The notes: generated by a model from the sequence alone, not told the origin. Positions 15,604 to 24,067 are shown, numbered from the stretch's first letter. The stretch: DNA of 64,000 bases from UBA8190 sp003453695 (GCA_036796975.1 DAIRBY010000013.1:1-64000), one strand, 5' to 3'. A program made the numbers and translations.

Positions 15604-17337
15604 TCACACCCGGCCGGGTTTGACCACCCGGCCGGGCAGGTTGCCGGTGAGCACCTCACCGTCCTGCACGATGGGCACGCCGTTCACGATGGTCCAGTAG
15701 ATGCCCCTGGGGCGCGCCGAGTACCGCGCCTCGCCTCCGGGGAAGTCGTGGACCTGCTTCTTCGACGCCAGCTCCACGGTGTCGGGGTCGAAGATGAAGG
15801 CGTCGGCCCAGTAGCCGGGAAGCAGCATGCCGCGCCCTTCGAAGCCGAGGAGGGCGGCAGGCACCTGCGTCATCTGCCTGATGCCTTCCTCGAGGCTCCA
15901 CAGCTTGCGGTCGCGTACCCAGAAGGCGAGAAAGGCGGTCGACCAGTCCGAGCCGTCGTCCCGGTCCAGGTGGGCGCCGCCATCGGACACGCCGATGATC
16001 ATGGCCGGGTGGCGCTGGCCGGCGGCCACCGCCTCCTCCCACGACCGGCTCTTGTTCACGTAGCGGAACACCGTGCCCAGGTTCTCGTCGAGGGCGAGGT
16101 CCAGCATGGCGTCGGCCGGTTCCACTCCGTGCTCGGCGGCGATCTCGGCGATGGTGCGATGGAGGAGCTTCTCGTGCTCGGGTTGGGTGACCTCGTCCAC
16201 CTCCACCACGGTGAAGCGAGGCGGGGGCAGCGTCGACCCCTTGGCGGCGTCGCGATTGGGGTGCTCCACGGCGTGGCGCATCTCGTGGCGCTGCTCCGGG
16301 TCGCGGAGCAGCGCGAGCTTCTCCTCCACGGTCCCGCCCGGTCCCAGCACCCGGTGCCACGCAGGCACGCCCTCGTACAGGTTGGTGCCGGAGTCGATGC
16401 GGAAGTCGCGGTCGAAGGGGTGGTTGCGGAGCAGCGAGTAGATGCCGACGCCCTGGCGGCCGGCGTCCTCGATCCAGACGGCCACGTCGTCCCATCCCGC
16501 CCCGGGCACGTCGACCTTGGACCGGCCACCGAGCCCTTGCAGGATGATGGGCAGGCGGCTGCGCTGACCCAGGCGGACGAGCAGCTCCTTGTCGTCCTGG
16601 TCGAGGCCGCCGATGGCGCTCCGGTGCAGGTAGCTGATCGATCCCCCTCGATGCCTTCCCGCCTCGGCGCACAGCACCTCGAGCTCCTCGAGACTGGCGA
16701 AGCGGCTGGGGACGGGCCGGTCGTCTCCGTCGAGCTGGGTGGGGCCGTGCGACGAGGAGAAGCCGGCGGCGCCGGCGTCCATGGCCTCGGCCACGAGCCG
16801 GCGCATGGCCTCGACTTCCTCGCCCGTGGCCTCGCGCTCGGAGCCGGCTTGCCCCATCACCGTCCGCCTGACGGCGGAATGACCCACGTAGCAGGCCATG
16901 TTGACGCCGAGCCGGCCGCGGCGGGCCTCGATGAAGGCCGGGAAGCTCTCGAAGTCCCATTGCACAGCCGACAGCGCCACGGGCGACATGCCTTCGACCT
17001 TGGCGAACATCCGGGCGAGGAAGTCGCGCTGGTCGGGCCGGTTGGGGGCGACCGAGAAGCCGCAGTTGCCGGCCAGCACCGTGGTGACGCCGTGGTAGCA
17101 GGAGGAGGTGGCGTGCGGCTCGAAGGTGAGCTGCGGGTCGTAGTGGGTGTGGGCGTCGATGATGCCGGGGGCGACGTGCAGGCCGTCGGCGTCGATCACC
17201 TGCTCGGCGTCGCCGGGGTCGACGAAGCCGATGGTCGCCACCTTGCCGTCTTTGACGCCGATGTCGCCGCGCCGGCGGGCCAGCCCGCTTCCGTCGACCA
17301 CGATGCCGCCCATGATGGCCAGGTCGTAGGTAGTCAT
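15604..17337 (-). CDS. N-acyl-D-amino-acid deacylase-type amidohydrolase
   Basis: 577-residue amidohydrolase (PF07969 group, D-aminoacylase/dihydroorotase-like). Opening MTTYDLAIMGGIVVDGSG, the metal ligand pair in DAHTHYDPQ, a conserved Cys in GNCGF, and GVSDGGAHLDRDDGSDW near the C-terminus match the family. AAGGAG precedes the ATG at 17337 by about seven bases. Actinobacterial members are very common in steroid- and xenobiotic-degrading genomes, but their substrates are mostly unknown. It lies 40 bases downstream of the aldehyde dehydrogenase and may share its operator-controlled promoter. Confidence 0.86.
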   Translation of the reverse strand: MTTYDLAIMGGIVVDGSGLARRRGDIGVKDGKVATIGFVDPGDAEQVIDADGLHVAPGIIDAHTHYDPQLTFEPHATSSCYHGVTTVLAGNCGFSVAPNRPDQRDFLARMFAKVEGMSPVALSAVQWDFESFPAFIEARRGRLGVNMACYVGHSAVRRTVMGQAGSEREATGEEVEAMRRLVAEAMDAGAAGFSSSHGPTQLDGDDRPVPSRFASLEELEVLCAEAGRHRGGSISYLHRSAIGGLDQDDKELLVRLGQRSRLPIILQGLGGRSKVDVPGAGWDDVAVWIEDAGRQGVGIYSLLRNHPFDRDFRIDSGTNLYEGVPAWHRVLGPGGTVEEKLALLRDPEQRHEMRHAVEHPNRDAAKGSTLPPPRFTVVEVDEVTQPEHEKLLHRTIAEIAAEHGVEPADAMLDLALDENLGTVFRYVNKSRSWEEAVAAGQRHPAMIIGVSDGGAHLDRDDGSDWSTAFLAFWVRDRKLWSLEEGIRQMTQVPAALLGFEGRGMLLPGYWADAFIFDPDTVELASKKQVHDFPGGEARYSARPRGIYWTIVNGVPIVQDGEVLTGNLPGRVVKPGRV

Positions 17338-17377
17338 GCGCGCTCCTTGGTTGCTCGGCGCCGGGCGCCCACCTCGG

Positions 17378-18874
17378 TCAGCTGCTCCAGATGATCGACT
17401 GCAATTCCGAGTACGCCTCGAGGCCGTAGTCACCGCCGTCGCGGCCCACTCCCGACATCTTGAAGCCGCCGAAGGGGGCCTCGTGGTGCCGTTGGGCGGT
17501 GTTGACGCCGACATGTCCGGCCCGCAGCGACCTGGCGACCTGGAAGGCGCGAGCGGTGTCGGCCGAGAAGACGTAGTCGTAGAGGCCGTAGGCGCTGTCG
17601 TTGGCGATGGCCACGCCCTCCTCGTCGTCGTCGAAGGGCACCACTACCACCACCGGGCCGAAGATCTCCTCCCGGGTGACGGTCATCTCGTTGGTCCCGG
17701 TGATGAGCGTGGGCTCCACGTAGAAGCCGCGGGCCAGATGGGCGGGGCGCCCCCCGCCCACGACCACCTCGGCCCCTTCCTGCTTTCCGGTGCTGATGTA
17801 GCCCTCGACGCGCCCACGCTGTGCCCCGGAGATGAGCGGGCCCACCACCGTGTCGGGCTCGGTGGGATCGCCCACCTTGAGGACGCCGGCGTAGCGACAC
17901 AGACGCTCCACCATCTCGTCGAACACCGGCCGCTGGACCACGGCCCGAGTGGGCGCGGTGCAGATCTGCCCGGAGTGGAAGCTCCACGTCGATCCGATGG
18001 CTCCCACCGCTGCCTTCAGGTCGGCGTCGTCGAGGACGACACAGGCACCCTTGCCGCCCAGCTCGAGAAGCAGGCGCTTCATGGTGCGGCCCCCCGCTTC
18101 GGCGATGCGCACCCCCACCTCGGTGGACCCGGTGAAGCTCACCATGTCGACGTCGGGTGAGGCGACGAGGGCGGCGGCGGGGTCGGCCGCCGACGAAGTG
18201 ACGAGGTTCACCACCCCGGGAGGGAACCCCACCTCGTCGAGGATGCGGACCAGCTCCACCACCGCCAGCGGGTCCTGCGGGGCGGGCTTCACCACCACCG
18301 TGTTCCCCATGGCCAGCGCGGGCGCCACCTTGCCCGCCATGTTCACGAGCGGGAAGTTGTAGGAGGTGATGCAGGCCACGACGCCCACGGGCTGGCGAAG
18401 GGCGAGGGCGCTCACGAGGCCCCCCGGTGCCAGCGGCGTGGTCGGGGCGACCTGAGGCGGGAGCGACCGCTGGGTGACGTGGCGCTGGTCCCGCGAGTAG
18501 CGCTCGAAGCGGTCGGCCGCCACCGGCACCTGCATGCGCGAGCCGACGGCGGCGGTGGCCCCCGTCTCGGCGATGACGAGGGGCAGCAGCTCGCCGGCAC
18601 GGGCCCGGATGGCCGTCGCCGCCTTGGCCATGAGCGCCAGGCGCTCGTCGGCGGGGGTCGCCGCCCACTGGGGCAGCGCCGCTCGGGCTGCCGCGGCGGC
18701 GGCGAGCGCGTCGTCGACGCTGGCTTCCGGTGCCAGGCCGACCGGCTCTTCGGTGGCGGGGTTGACCACCTCGTAGCCCCCGCCTCCGGCGTCTCGCCAG
18801 GCGCCGCCGATGAGCAGGCGTCGCTCGTCCCGGCGGCCGGCGGGCGAGGTGGTGGGCGCGGCGGTGGAGGCCAC
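17378..18874 (-). CDS. NAD(P)-dependent aldehyde dehydrogenase
   Basis: 498-residue ALDH. Catalytic Cys in HSGQICTAPTR, general-base Glu in LELGGKGAC, cofactor loop FTGSTEVG and the C-terminal FGGFKMSG block are all intact. The enzyme oxidises an aldehyde to an acid; together with the zinc alcohol dehydrogenase at 11030 it could carry a side-chain alcohol to a carboxylate before CoA activation. GTG start at 18874; TACGAT six bases upstream indicates a leaderless transcript, with the shared operator covering the -35 region. Confidence 0.92.
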   Translation of the reverse strand: MASTAAPTTSPAGRRDERRLLIGGAWRDAGGGGYEVVNPATEEPVGLAPEASVDDALAAAAAARAALPQWAATPADERLALMAKAATAIRARAGELLPLVIAETGATAAVGSRMQVPVAADRFERYSRDQRHVTQRSLPPQVAPTTPLAPGGLVSALALRQPVGVVACITSYNFPLVNMAGKVAPALAMGNTVVVKPAPQDPLAVVELVRILDEVGFPPGVVNLVTSSAADPAAALVASPDVDMVSFTGSTEVGVRIAEAGGRTMKRLLLELGGKGACVVLDDADLKAAVGAIGSTWSFHSGQICTAPTRAVVQRPVFDEMVERLCRYAGVLKVGDPTEPDTVVGPLISGAQRGRVEGYISTGKQEGAEVVVGGGRPAHLARGFYVEPTLITGTNEMTVTREEIFGPVVVVVPFDDDEEGVAIANDSAYGLYDYVFSADTARAFQVARSLRAGHVGVNTAQRHHEAPFGGFKMSGVGRDGGDYGLEAYSELQSIIWSS

Positions 18875-18880
18875 GGGCGG

Positions 18881-18886
18881 ATCGTA
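18881..18886 (-). promoter_or_regulatory. -10 element of the aldehyde dehydrogenase promoter
   Basis: TACGAT on the minus strand (TAnnnT type), six bases before the GTG at 18874 and seven bases from the edge of the operator at 18894-18908. The geometry implies that transcription starts at the start codon. Confidence 0.6.
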
Positions 18887-18893
18887 CCGGAAT

Positions 18894-18908
18894 CTGACGG
18901 TCTGTCAG
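18894..18908. promoter_or_regulatory. Operator palindrome CTGAC-N5-GTCAG between divergent genes
   Basis: CTGACGGTCTGTCAG in the 118-base divergent region between the aldehyde dehydrogenase and the Ltp2-like gene. It lies 7 bases from a TACGAT -10 on the minus strand and 9 bases from a TAGGGT -10 (18918-18923) on the plus strand. One site could therefore block both promoters at their -35 regions. It differs from the copies at 12923 and 30390 only in the central bases. Confidence 0.75.
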
Positions 18909-18917
18909 GTCTGGGGC

Positions 18918-18923
18918 TAGGGT
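18918..18923 (+). promoter_or_regulatory. -10 element of the Ltp2-like operon promoter
   Basis: TAGGGT, nine bases past the operator, mirroring the arrangement on the other strand. Transcription would begin near 18930, giving a leader of about 60 bases that contains the ribosome-binding site AGGAGAGG at 18978-18985, seven bases before the GTG. Confidence 0.5.
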
Positions 18924-18992
18924 GCGGAGCGCAGAGGCGGCCCGGTACCGTGACGCGCCCGCCACGGCTGCGCAAAGAGGAGAGGCACGCAA

Positions 18993-20153
18993 GTGAGCCC
19001 GGCTGTCGGACTGCGCGACGCCACCGCCATCGTGGGCATCGCCCAGACGCCCTTCGCCAAGCACCTGGAGCCGCCCGAGGCCGAGCTGGCCTGTCAGGTG
19101 ATCGTGGACGCCTGCGCCGATGCCGGGATCGACCCCTCCGAGATCGGGGCGCTGTCGTCCTACACGATGGAGGCCACCGAAGAGGTGGACATCGTCCGGA
19201 ACCTGGGCTGCAAGGAGGTCACGTTCTTCTCCCAGATCGGCTACGGCGGCGGTGCCGGGTGCGCGGCGGTGGGGCAGGCCGCCCTGGCCGTGGCGTCCGG
19301 CCAGGCCGAGGTGGCCGTGGCGTGGCGGTCGCGCAAGCGTGGGTCGGGTCCCCGCCCGTGGACGAGCACGTCGGTGCAGCTGCGGGTGCCCGGCCAGTGG
19401 ACACGGCCTTTCGGACTGCTCCGCCCGGTCGACGAGATCGCCATGCTCACCCGCCGCTACATGCACGAGTACGGGGCCACGCGCGACCACCTGGCCAACG
19501 TGGCCATGGCCGTGCGCACGCACGCCAACCGCAATCCGGCGGCCATGATGTATTCGAAGCCCATGACCCGCGACGACTACATGACGAGTCGCTGGATCTC
19601 CGAACCGCTGTGCCTCTTCGACAACTGTCTCGAGACCGACGGCGCACTGGCGTGCGTCATCGTCTCCTCCGAGCGGGCCAAGGATCTGGCCCAACCCCCC
19701 GTCTACCTCCACGCCTTCGCCCAGGGACTGCCCGCCGAGCACCAGACCATGGTCAACTACTTCAACGACGACCCCCTCACGGGACCGGCCTGGGCCTGTG
19801 CCCGGCGGCTGTGGGCGAACGCCGCCTTCGGACCCGAGGATGTGGACGTGGCCCAGATCTACGACGCCTTCTCGCCGCTCATCCTGCTGTCGCTCGAGGG
19901 ATACGGGTTCTGCAAGCGCGGCGACGCCCCCGGGTTCACCGAGGACGGCAACCTGGAGTGGGGGAAGGGGACGCTCCCCGTGAACACGTCAGGCGGCGGG
20001 ATGTCAGAGGCGTACGTGCACGGCTTCAACCTCATAAACGAAGGGGTGAAGCAGATGCGGGGCACCTCCACCTCCCAGGTGGAGGGAGCCGAGACCTGCC
20101 TCGTCACCTCGGGAGAAGGCGTCCCCACCAGCGCCCTGCTCCTGCGACGGTAG
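18993..20153 (+). CDS. Thiolase-like aldolase, Ltp2 type
   Basis: 386-residue thiolase-fold protein closest in pattern to Ltp2, the retro-aldolase that removes the last side-chain unit from steroid-CoA intermediates. Evidence: IVGIAQTPFAKH at the start, QIYDAFSPLILLSLEGYGFC, and LPVNTSGGGMSEAYVHGFN near the end. The thiolase Cys is absent (FSQIGYGGGAGCAA). AGGAGAGG precedes the GTG start. The next gene, 13 bases on, encodes its expected DUF35 partner. It is divergent from the aldehyde dehydrogenase across a shared operator. Confidence 0.87.
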   Translation: MSPAVGLRDATAIVGIAQTPFAKHLEPPEAELACQVIVDACADAGIDPSEIGALSSYTMEATEEVDIVRNLGCKEVTFFSQIGYGGGAGCAAVGQAALAVASGQAEVAVAWRSRKRGSGPRPWTSTSVQLRVPGQWTRPFGLLRPVDEIAMLTRRYMHEYGATRDHLANVAMAVRTHANRNPAAMMYSKPMTRDDYMTSRWISEPLCLFDNCLETDGALACVIVSSERAKDLAQPPVYLHAFAQGLPAEHQTMVNYFNDDPLTGPAWACARRLWANAAFGPEDVDVAQIYDAFSPLILLSLEGYGFCKRGDAPGFTEDGNLEWGKGTLPVNTSGGGMSEAYVHGFNLINEGVKQMRGTSTSQVEGAETCLVTSGEGVPTSALLLRR

Positions 20154-20166
20154 AGAGGCGAGGACG

Positions 20167-20670
20167 ATGAGCAACGCCGCTGCCTTCTCCGGTGGATACG
20201 CCGTCAACCGCGGTCCTTCCGTGGAGGGCTTCCTCATGCCCGCCGCCGACGAGGAAGCGGCGCCGTTCTGGCAGGCGACCAAGGAAGGCCGCCTCGTCAT
20301 CCAGGCCTGCGGGAACTGCGGCCGGCTGCGCCATCCGCCCCGGCCCATGTGCCCGTCGTGCCACTCCACCGAACGCACCTGGAAGGACATGGGGCGCAAC
20401 GGCACCGTGTGGTCCTACGTGGTCCCCCACCCGCCACTTCTCGAGCCGTACTCGAGCCTGGCGCCGTACAACGTGATCGTCGTCGAACTGGACGAAGAGC
20501 CGCGCATCCGTTTCGTGGGCAACCTGGTCGAGAACGTGGACGCCCCCCTCGACAGCCTGGACCCGTCGACCATCCGCATCGGCGAGCCGGTGGAGATGGT
20601 GTTCCGCACCTTGGAGCGCGCCGACGGCAGCACCGAAGCGCTGCCCTTCTGGGTTCGCCGCCGCAACTGA
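20167..20670 (+). CDS. DUF35/OB-fold zinc-ribbon protein, Ltp2 partner
   Basis: 167 residues. The zinc ribbon is complete: CGNCGRLRHPPRPMCPSC, two CxxC pairs, followed by an OB-fold with GTVWSYVVPHPPL. In mycobacteria this domain is fused to a MaoC hydratase in ChsH2; here it is a stand-alone protein and no MaoC-like gene is present in the window. It should bind the Ltp2-like protein and its CoA substrate. ATG at 20167, 13 bases after the upstream stop with GAGG-rich spacing; ten bases precede the P450 gene. Confidence 0.88.
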   Translation: MSNAAAFSGGYAVNRGPSVEGFLMPAADEEAAPFWQATKEGRLVIQACGNCGRLRHPPRPMCPSCHSTERTWKDMGRNGTVWSYVVPHPPLLEPYSSLAPYNVIVVELDEEPRIRFVGNLVENVDAPLDSLDPSTIRIGEPVEMVFRTLERADGSTEALPFWVRRRN

Positions 20671-20680
20671 GCAACCCGCC

Positions 20681-21892
20681 GTGGCCATCTCCGTCAACGA
20701 CTTGGAGCTGCCCGGCCTGGACGTCGTCGGCGTCGAGCGGGCTGTCGCGCTCACCGAGGTGGCGAACGCCCGCCGCCGTCACTGGCTGGCCCGGACCCCG
20801 CTCGGGTACATGGTCACCACCTACGAGGACGCCGTGTCCGTGCTACGTGACCGCCGCTTCCATTCGGCGCTCTCGCTCCTTCCCGACATGGCCGGGCTCA
20901 CGAACGGCGACGACGACTTCCTGAGCCGCAGACGGCGGTCGATCCTCTCCATGGAGGGCGACGAGCACGCCCGGCTGCGACGGCTGGTGGCACCCGCCTT
21001 CACGCCCGCTTCGGCAGAACGGCTCCGGCCCTTCATGGCCGAGGTGATGACGGGCCTCGTCTCCGCCGTCGCGGACCGGGGCAGCGCCGAGTTGGTGAGC
21101 GAGATCTGCGAGCCCTATCCGGTCCCGGTCATCTGCGAGCTGCTGGGCGCGCCCAAAGAAGACTGGCGCCTCTTCTCGGACTGGGCCACCGACATCTTCC
21201 GCATCTTCAACCAGAACATCGTGGGCGATCTCCCCCTCATCATGAAGGCCACTGCCGAGCTCGACGAATACGTGCGGGCCATGGTCGAGCGCCGTCGTCG
21301 TCAACCGGCCGACGATCTCCTGTCCGACCTCATCGCCATCGAGGAGGCCGGAGACCGGCTCTCCACCGACGAGCTCGTCATGCTGGCCGAGGCCGTGCTC
21401 ATGGCCGGCACCGACACCACCCGCAACCAACTGGCCTGCGCCCTGGCCTTGCTGACCGAGCATCCCGACCAGTGGGCCCGCCTGGGTGAGGAGCCCGGCC
21501 TGGTGGCGCGGGCGGTCGAGGAGACCATGCGATTCCTCGGAGCGGTGCGCGCCACGGGGAGGATGGCGTCCGAGGACATCGAGTACCGCGGCGTGCTGTT
21601 CCCCACCGGCACGATCGTGGCGGTGAGCCTGGCCGGGGCCAACCGTGACCCGTCGGTGTTCGAGGCACCCGACACCTACGACATCGGCGCCGAGCGCGCC
21701 ACCCAGCAGCTCACCTTCGGTTCGGGCATCCACCACTGCCTCGGTGCCGCCCTGGCCCGAGCCGAGCTGCAAGAAGCCCTCCCCCTCCTGGCCCAGCGCC
21801 TCCCCCGCCTGCGCATCGAGGGCAGCGTGGAGTGGAAGCCGGCCACCTTCGGGATCTGGGGACCGGCCCGCTTGCCGGCGCGCTGGGAGTAA
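20681..21892 (+). CDS. Cytochrome P450
   Basis: 403-residue soluble bacterial P450. Haem-binding loop FGSGIHHCLGAALAR, oxygen-binding helix AGTDTTRNQ, and an ExxR motif in EETMR are intact, so it should be active. It requires a ferredoxin and a reductase; a suitable ferredoxin is encoded at 4663. Being third in the Ltp2-like operon suggests hydroxylation of the same steroid or isoprenoid substrate, but the CYP family cannot be fixed by eye. GTG start at 20681. Confidence 0.92.
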   Translation: MAISVNDLELPGLDVVGVERAVALTEVANARRRHWLARTPLGYMVTTYEDAVSVLRDRRFHSALSLLPDMAGLTNGDDDFLSRRRRSILSMEGDEHARLRRLVAPAFTPASAERLRPFMAEVMTGLVSAVADRGSAELVSEICEPYPVPVICELLGAPKEDWRLFSDWATDIFRIFNQNIVGDLPLIMKATAELDEYVRAMVERRRRQPADDLLSDLIAIEEAGDRLSTDELVMLAEAVLMAGTDTTRNQLACALALLTEHPDQWARLGEEPGLVARAVEETMRFLGAVRATGRMASEDIEYRGVLFPTGTIVAVSLAGANRDPSVFEAPDTYDIGAERATQQLTFGSGIHHCLGAALARAELQEALPLLAQRLPRLRIEGSVEWKPATFGIWGPARLPARWE

Positions 21893-21901
21893 CCGCCGCA
21901 G

Positions 21902-22894
21902 GTGCACAGCCCTCTGCGCAGGATGAGGATCGGGCTGGGGGCCTTCGCCCTGGTCCTCGTGGGCGGCACCGTCGGGTATCTCGTCCTCGGCTTCGGGCTC
22001 CTCGACGCCGTGTATCAGACGGTGGTGACCGTGACGACGGTCGGGCTGGGGCCGGTCCGGCCCCTGCACATGGCCGGGAAGCTCTTCACCATCGTGCTGA
22101 TCCTCGTGGGTGTGGGGACGGCCCTCTACACCTTCTCGTCCGTGCTCGAGATACTCATCGAAGGCCACATGCGCGATCTCATGAGGAGGCGCCGAATGGA
22201 ACGGGCCATCGACCGGATGTCCGGCCACGTCATCGTGTGCGGCTGGGGACGGGTGGGACGAGAAGTGGCGCGCTTTCTGTCCAATTCCGGCCGGCAGGTG
22301 GTGGTGGTCGACAGGAACCCCGAGCGGCTGGACACCGTTCCCCACCCGGCGGTGCTGGGCGACGTGGCAGAGGACAGCACCCTCGACGAGGCGGGGATCG
22401 GCCGGGCGGCCACGCTGGTGGCGGCGCTCGAGACCGACGCCGACAACCTCTACGTCACCCTGTCCGCCCGGGCGGCTCGTCCCGATCTCCAGATCATCGC
22501 CCGGGCCCGCAACGAGTCGTCGGAGGCCAAGCTCCTGCGGGCCGGCGCCGACCGGGTCGTGAATCCCCAACAGTTGGGCGGGGACCGGATGGCGTCGCTG
22601 GTGACGCAGCCGCACGTGGTCGACTTCATCGACGTCGTCATGCACGACGGCACCCTGGAGTTCCGCCTGGCCGAGGTCCCGGTGGGCATCGCCTCTCCCA
22701 TCGCCGGCAACTCACTGTCGGCCACCAGGGTCCACGACCGCACCGGCGCCCTGGTGCTGGCCGTCCGCCGCCGAGGAGGCGACTTCGTCACCAACCCGTC
22801 GCCCCACGTGGAGATCGAGCCCGGCGACGTGATGATCAGCGTCGGCACTGCCGACCAGCTGGAGGCGCTCAGCCGCTTCGCCGCCGAGCAGTAG
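21902..22894 (+). CDS. Two-helix potassium channel with RCK (TrkA-N/TrkA-C) domain
   Basis: 330 residues. Two hydrophobic helices (about residues 12-32 and 60-82) flank a pore loop reading TVTTVGLGP, instead of the usual TVGYG or TVGFG. A Rossmann-type RCK domain follows (VIVCGWGRVGREVARFL, VVVDRNPERL) and then a TrkA-C domain. It forms a tetrameric K+ channel in the membrane gated by nucleotides or ions. GTG start nine bases after the P450 stop, so it may ride on that operon without functional relation. Confidence 0.88.
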   Translation: MHSPLRRMRIGLGAFALVLVGGTVGYLVLGFGLLDAVYQTVVTVTTVGLGPVRPLHMAGKLFTIVLILVGVGTALYTFSSVLEILIEGHMRDLMRRRRMERAIDRMSGHVIVCGWGRVGREVARFLSNSGRQVVVVDRNPERLDTVPHPAVLGDVAEDSTLDEAGIGRAATLVAALETDADNLYVTLSARAARPDLQIIARARNESSEAKLLRAGADRVVNPQQLGGDRMASLVTQPHVVDFIDVVMHDGTLEFRLAEVPVGIASPIAGNSLSATRVHDRTGALVLAVRRRGGDFVTNPSPHVEIEPGDVMISVGTADQLEALSRFAAEQ

Positions 22895-22908
22895 GGTGAA
22901 AAATTAAG

Positions 22909-22938
22909 TTGATACTTACATAAGTGTCTGCTTAGATA
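22909..22938 (+). promoter_or_regulatory. Promoter of the arsR-SRPBCC operon
   Basis: -35 TTGATA at 22909-22914 and -10 TAGATA at 22933-22938 with an 18-base spacer, in a conspicuously A+T-rich patch. The start point would fall about seven bases later, at the GTG 22945, implying a leaderless message. Confidence 0.65.
22914..22925. promoter_or_regulatory. Probable ArsR operator
   Basis: ACTTA-CA-TAAGT, a perfect short palindrome in the spacer of the promoter at 22909-22938. Its position immediately upstream of an ArsR gene suggests autorepression by blocking RNA polymerase. Confidence 0.6.
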
Positions 22939-23274
22939 GTGGATGTGGACGCGGCGCTCAAGGCCCTCGGCGAACCTCGGCGCAGGGCCATCCTCCGACT
23001 GGTGTGGTCCCAGGAGCTGGCGGCCACCGGCATCGCCGACCGCTTTCAGGACGTCACCCGTCCGGCCATCTCCCAACATCTGGCCGTGCTCAAAGAGGCC
23101 AAGCTCGTGACCGAACGACGTGACGGCACGCGCCGGCTGTACCGGGCCAACACCGACACCATGGCGGAGCTGCGCGCCTTCCTCGACGACTACTGGACGT
23201 CCGGCCTGGAGCGACTGCGCGACGTCGCCGAGGCCGCCGAAACCCGCAAACGACAGAAGAAAGGCAGGAAGTGA
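22939..23274 (+). CDS. ArsR-family transcriptional regulator
   Basis: 111-residue winged-helix repressor without visible metal-binding cysteines. Core: ALGEPRRRAILRLV, then DVTRPAISQHLAVLKEAKLVTERRDGTRRLYRAN, matching the SdpR/ArsR subgroup that pairs with SRPBCC (AHSA1) proteins. Start may be GTG 22939 or, more likely for a leaderless transcript, GTG 22945. The stop overlaps the next gene's start. Likely autoregulated through the palindrome at 22914-22925. Confidence 0.88.
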   Translation: MDVDAALKALGEPRRRAILRLVWSQELAATGIADRFQDVTRPAISQHLAVLKEAKLVTERRDGTRRLYRANTDTMAELRAFLDDYWTSGLERLRDVAEAAETRKRQKKGRK

Positions 23275-23723
23275 TGGCCGAGCTCGTCCGCGAGATCATG
23301 ATCGACGCCACCCCGGAGACCATCTGGCCGTTCCTCACCGAACCGGGCAGGCACGTCGAATGGGACGGCACCGTCGCCGAGATCGACCCCCGGCCCGGCG
23401 GCGTCTACCGCGTGCTGGTGGCCGGGAAGTTCCAGTCGGCAGGTGAGTACGTCGAGGTCGTGGACAAGGAGAAGGTCGTCTTCACCTTCGGCTGGGAGCA
23501 GGAAGGACATCCCATCCCCCCGGGGTCGACCACCGTCGAGATCACGCTGCACCCCGAAGGAGACAAGACCCGGGTCCGGCTCGTGCACCGGGGACTGCCC
23601 GAAGATGCCGTCGCCGATCACGGCCACGGTTGGGAGCACTACCTGGGCAGGCTGGCCATCGCCGCCACCGGCGGTCAGCCGGGGCCAGACGTGCCGCCGT
23701 CTGACGCCGGCGAGGCCGGTTGA
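23274..23723 (+). CDS. SRPBCC/AHSA1-family protein (START-like ligand-binding fold)
   Basis: 149 residues with the pattern of the AHSA1 subfamily: REIMIDATPETIWPFLTEPG at the start, a central beta-grip, and GWEHYLGRLAIAATG helix at the end. These proteins bind hydrophobic ligands and are almost always cotranscribed with an ArsR gene, as here (TGATG overlap; a GTG at 23271 is an alternative start). The ligand and role are unknown; the pair may sense a lipophilic compound. Confidence 0.85.
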   Translation: MAELVREIMIDATPETIWPFLTEPGRHVEWDGTVAEIDPRPGGVYRVLVAGKFQSAGEYVEVVDKEKVVFTFGWEQEGHPIPPGSTTVEITLHPEGDKTRVRLVHRGLPEDAVADHGHGWEHYLGRLAIAATGGQPGPDVPPSDAGEAG

Positions 23724-23777
23724 CGCCGGGCGCGGCCGCCGCCGCGTCGCTGGCGGCTCGTGTGCTACAAGCGGGTC

Positions 23778-24038
23778 ATGTGCCGAAACATCACGACGTT
23801 GCGCGGCCTCGAACCGGCGGCCACGCCCGAGGAGATCGCCGCAGCGGCCCGGCAGTACGTCCGCAAGGTGAGTGGGGTGACCGTGGTCAACCCCCGAACG
23901 GAGCCCGCCTTCGAAGAGGCGGTGGCAACCGTCGCCGAGGCCACCACCCGGCTGCTGGCTGAGCTTCCCGCCCGCCGCCAGCCTCCTCCGACCCTGCCGC
24001 CGCTGCGGCGGATCCAGCGGGACGCAGCGGCGCGCTGA
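23778..24038 (+). CDS. DUF2277 family protein
   Basis: 86-residue protein whose N-terminus MCRNITTLRGLEP, followed by EEIAAAARQYVRKVSG, matches the DUF2277 family found across actinobacteria and proteobacteria. Function unknown. I start it at ATG 23778 because the family begins at MCRN; an in-frame ATG at 23760 would add six residues. TACAAG lies before it, so a leaderless start is possible. Confidence 0.83.
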   Translation: MCRNITTLRGLEPAATPEEIAAAARQYVRKVSGVTVVNPRTEPAFEEAVATVAEATTRLLAELPARRQPPPTLPPLRRIQRDAAAR

Positions 24039-24067
24039 GGCGAGGGGCCCTGTCAGACTTGGGCTCG

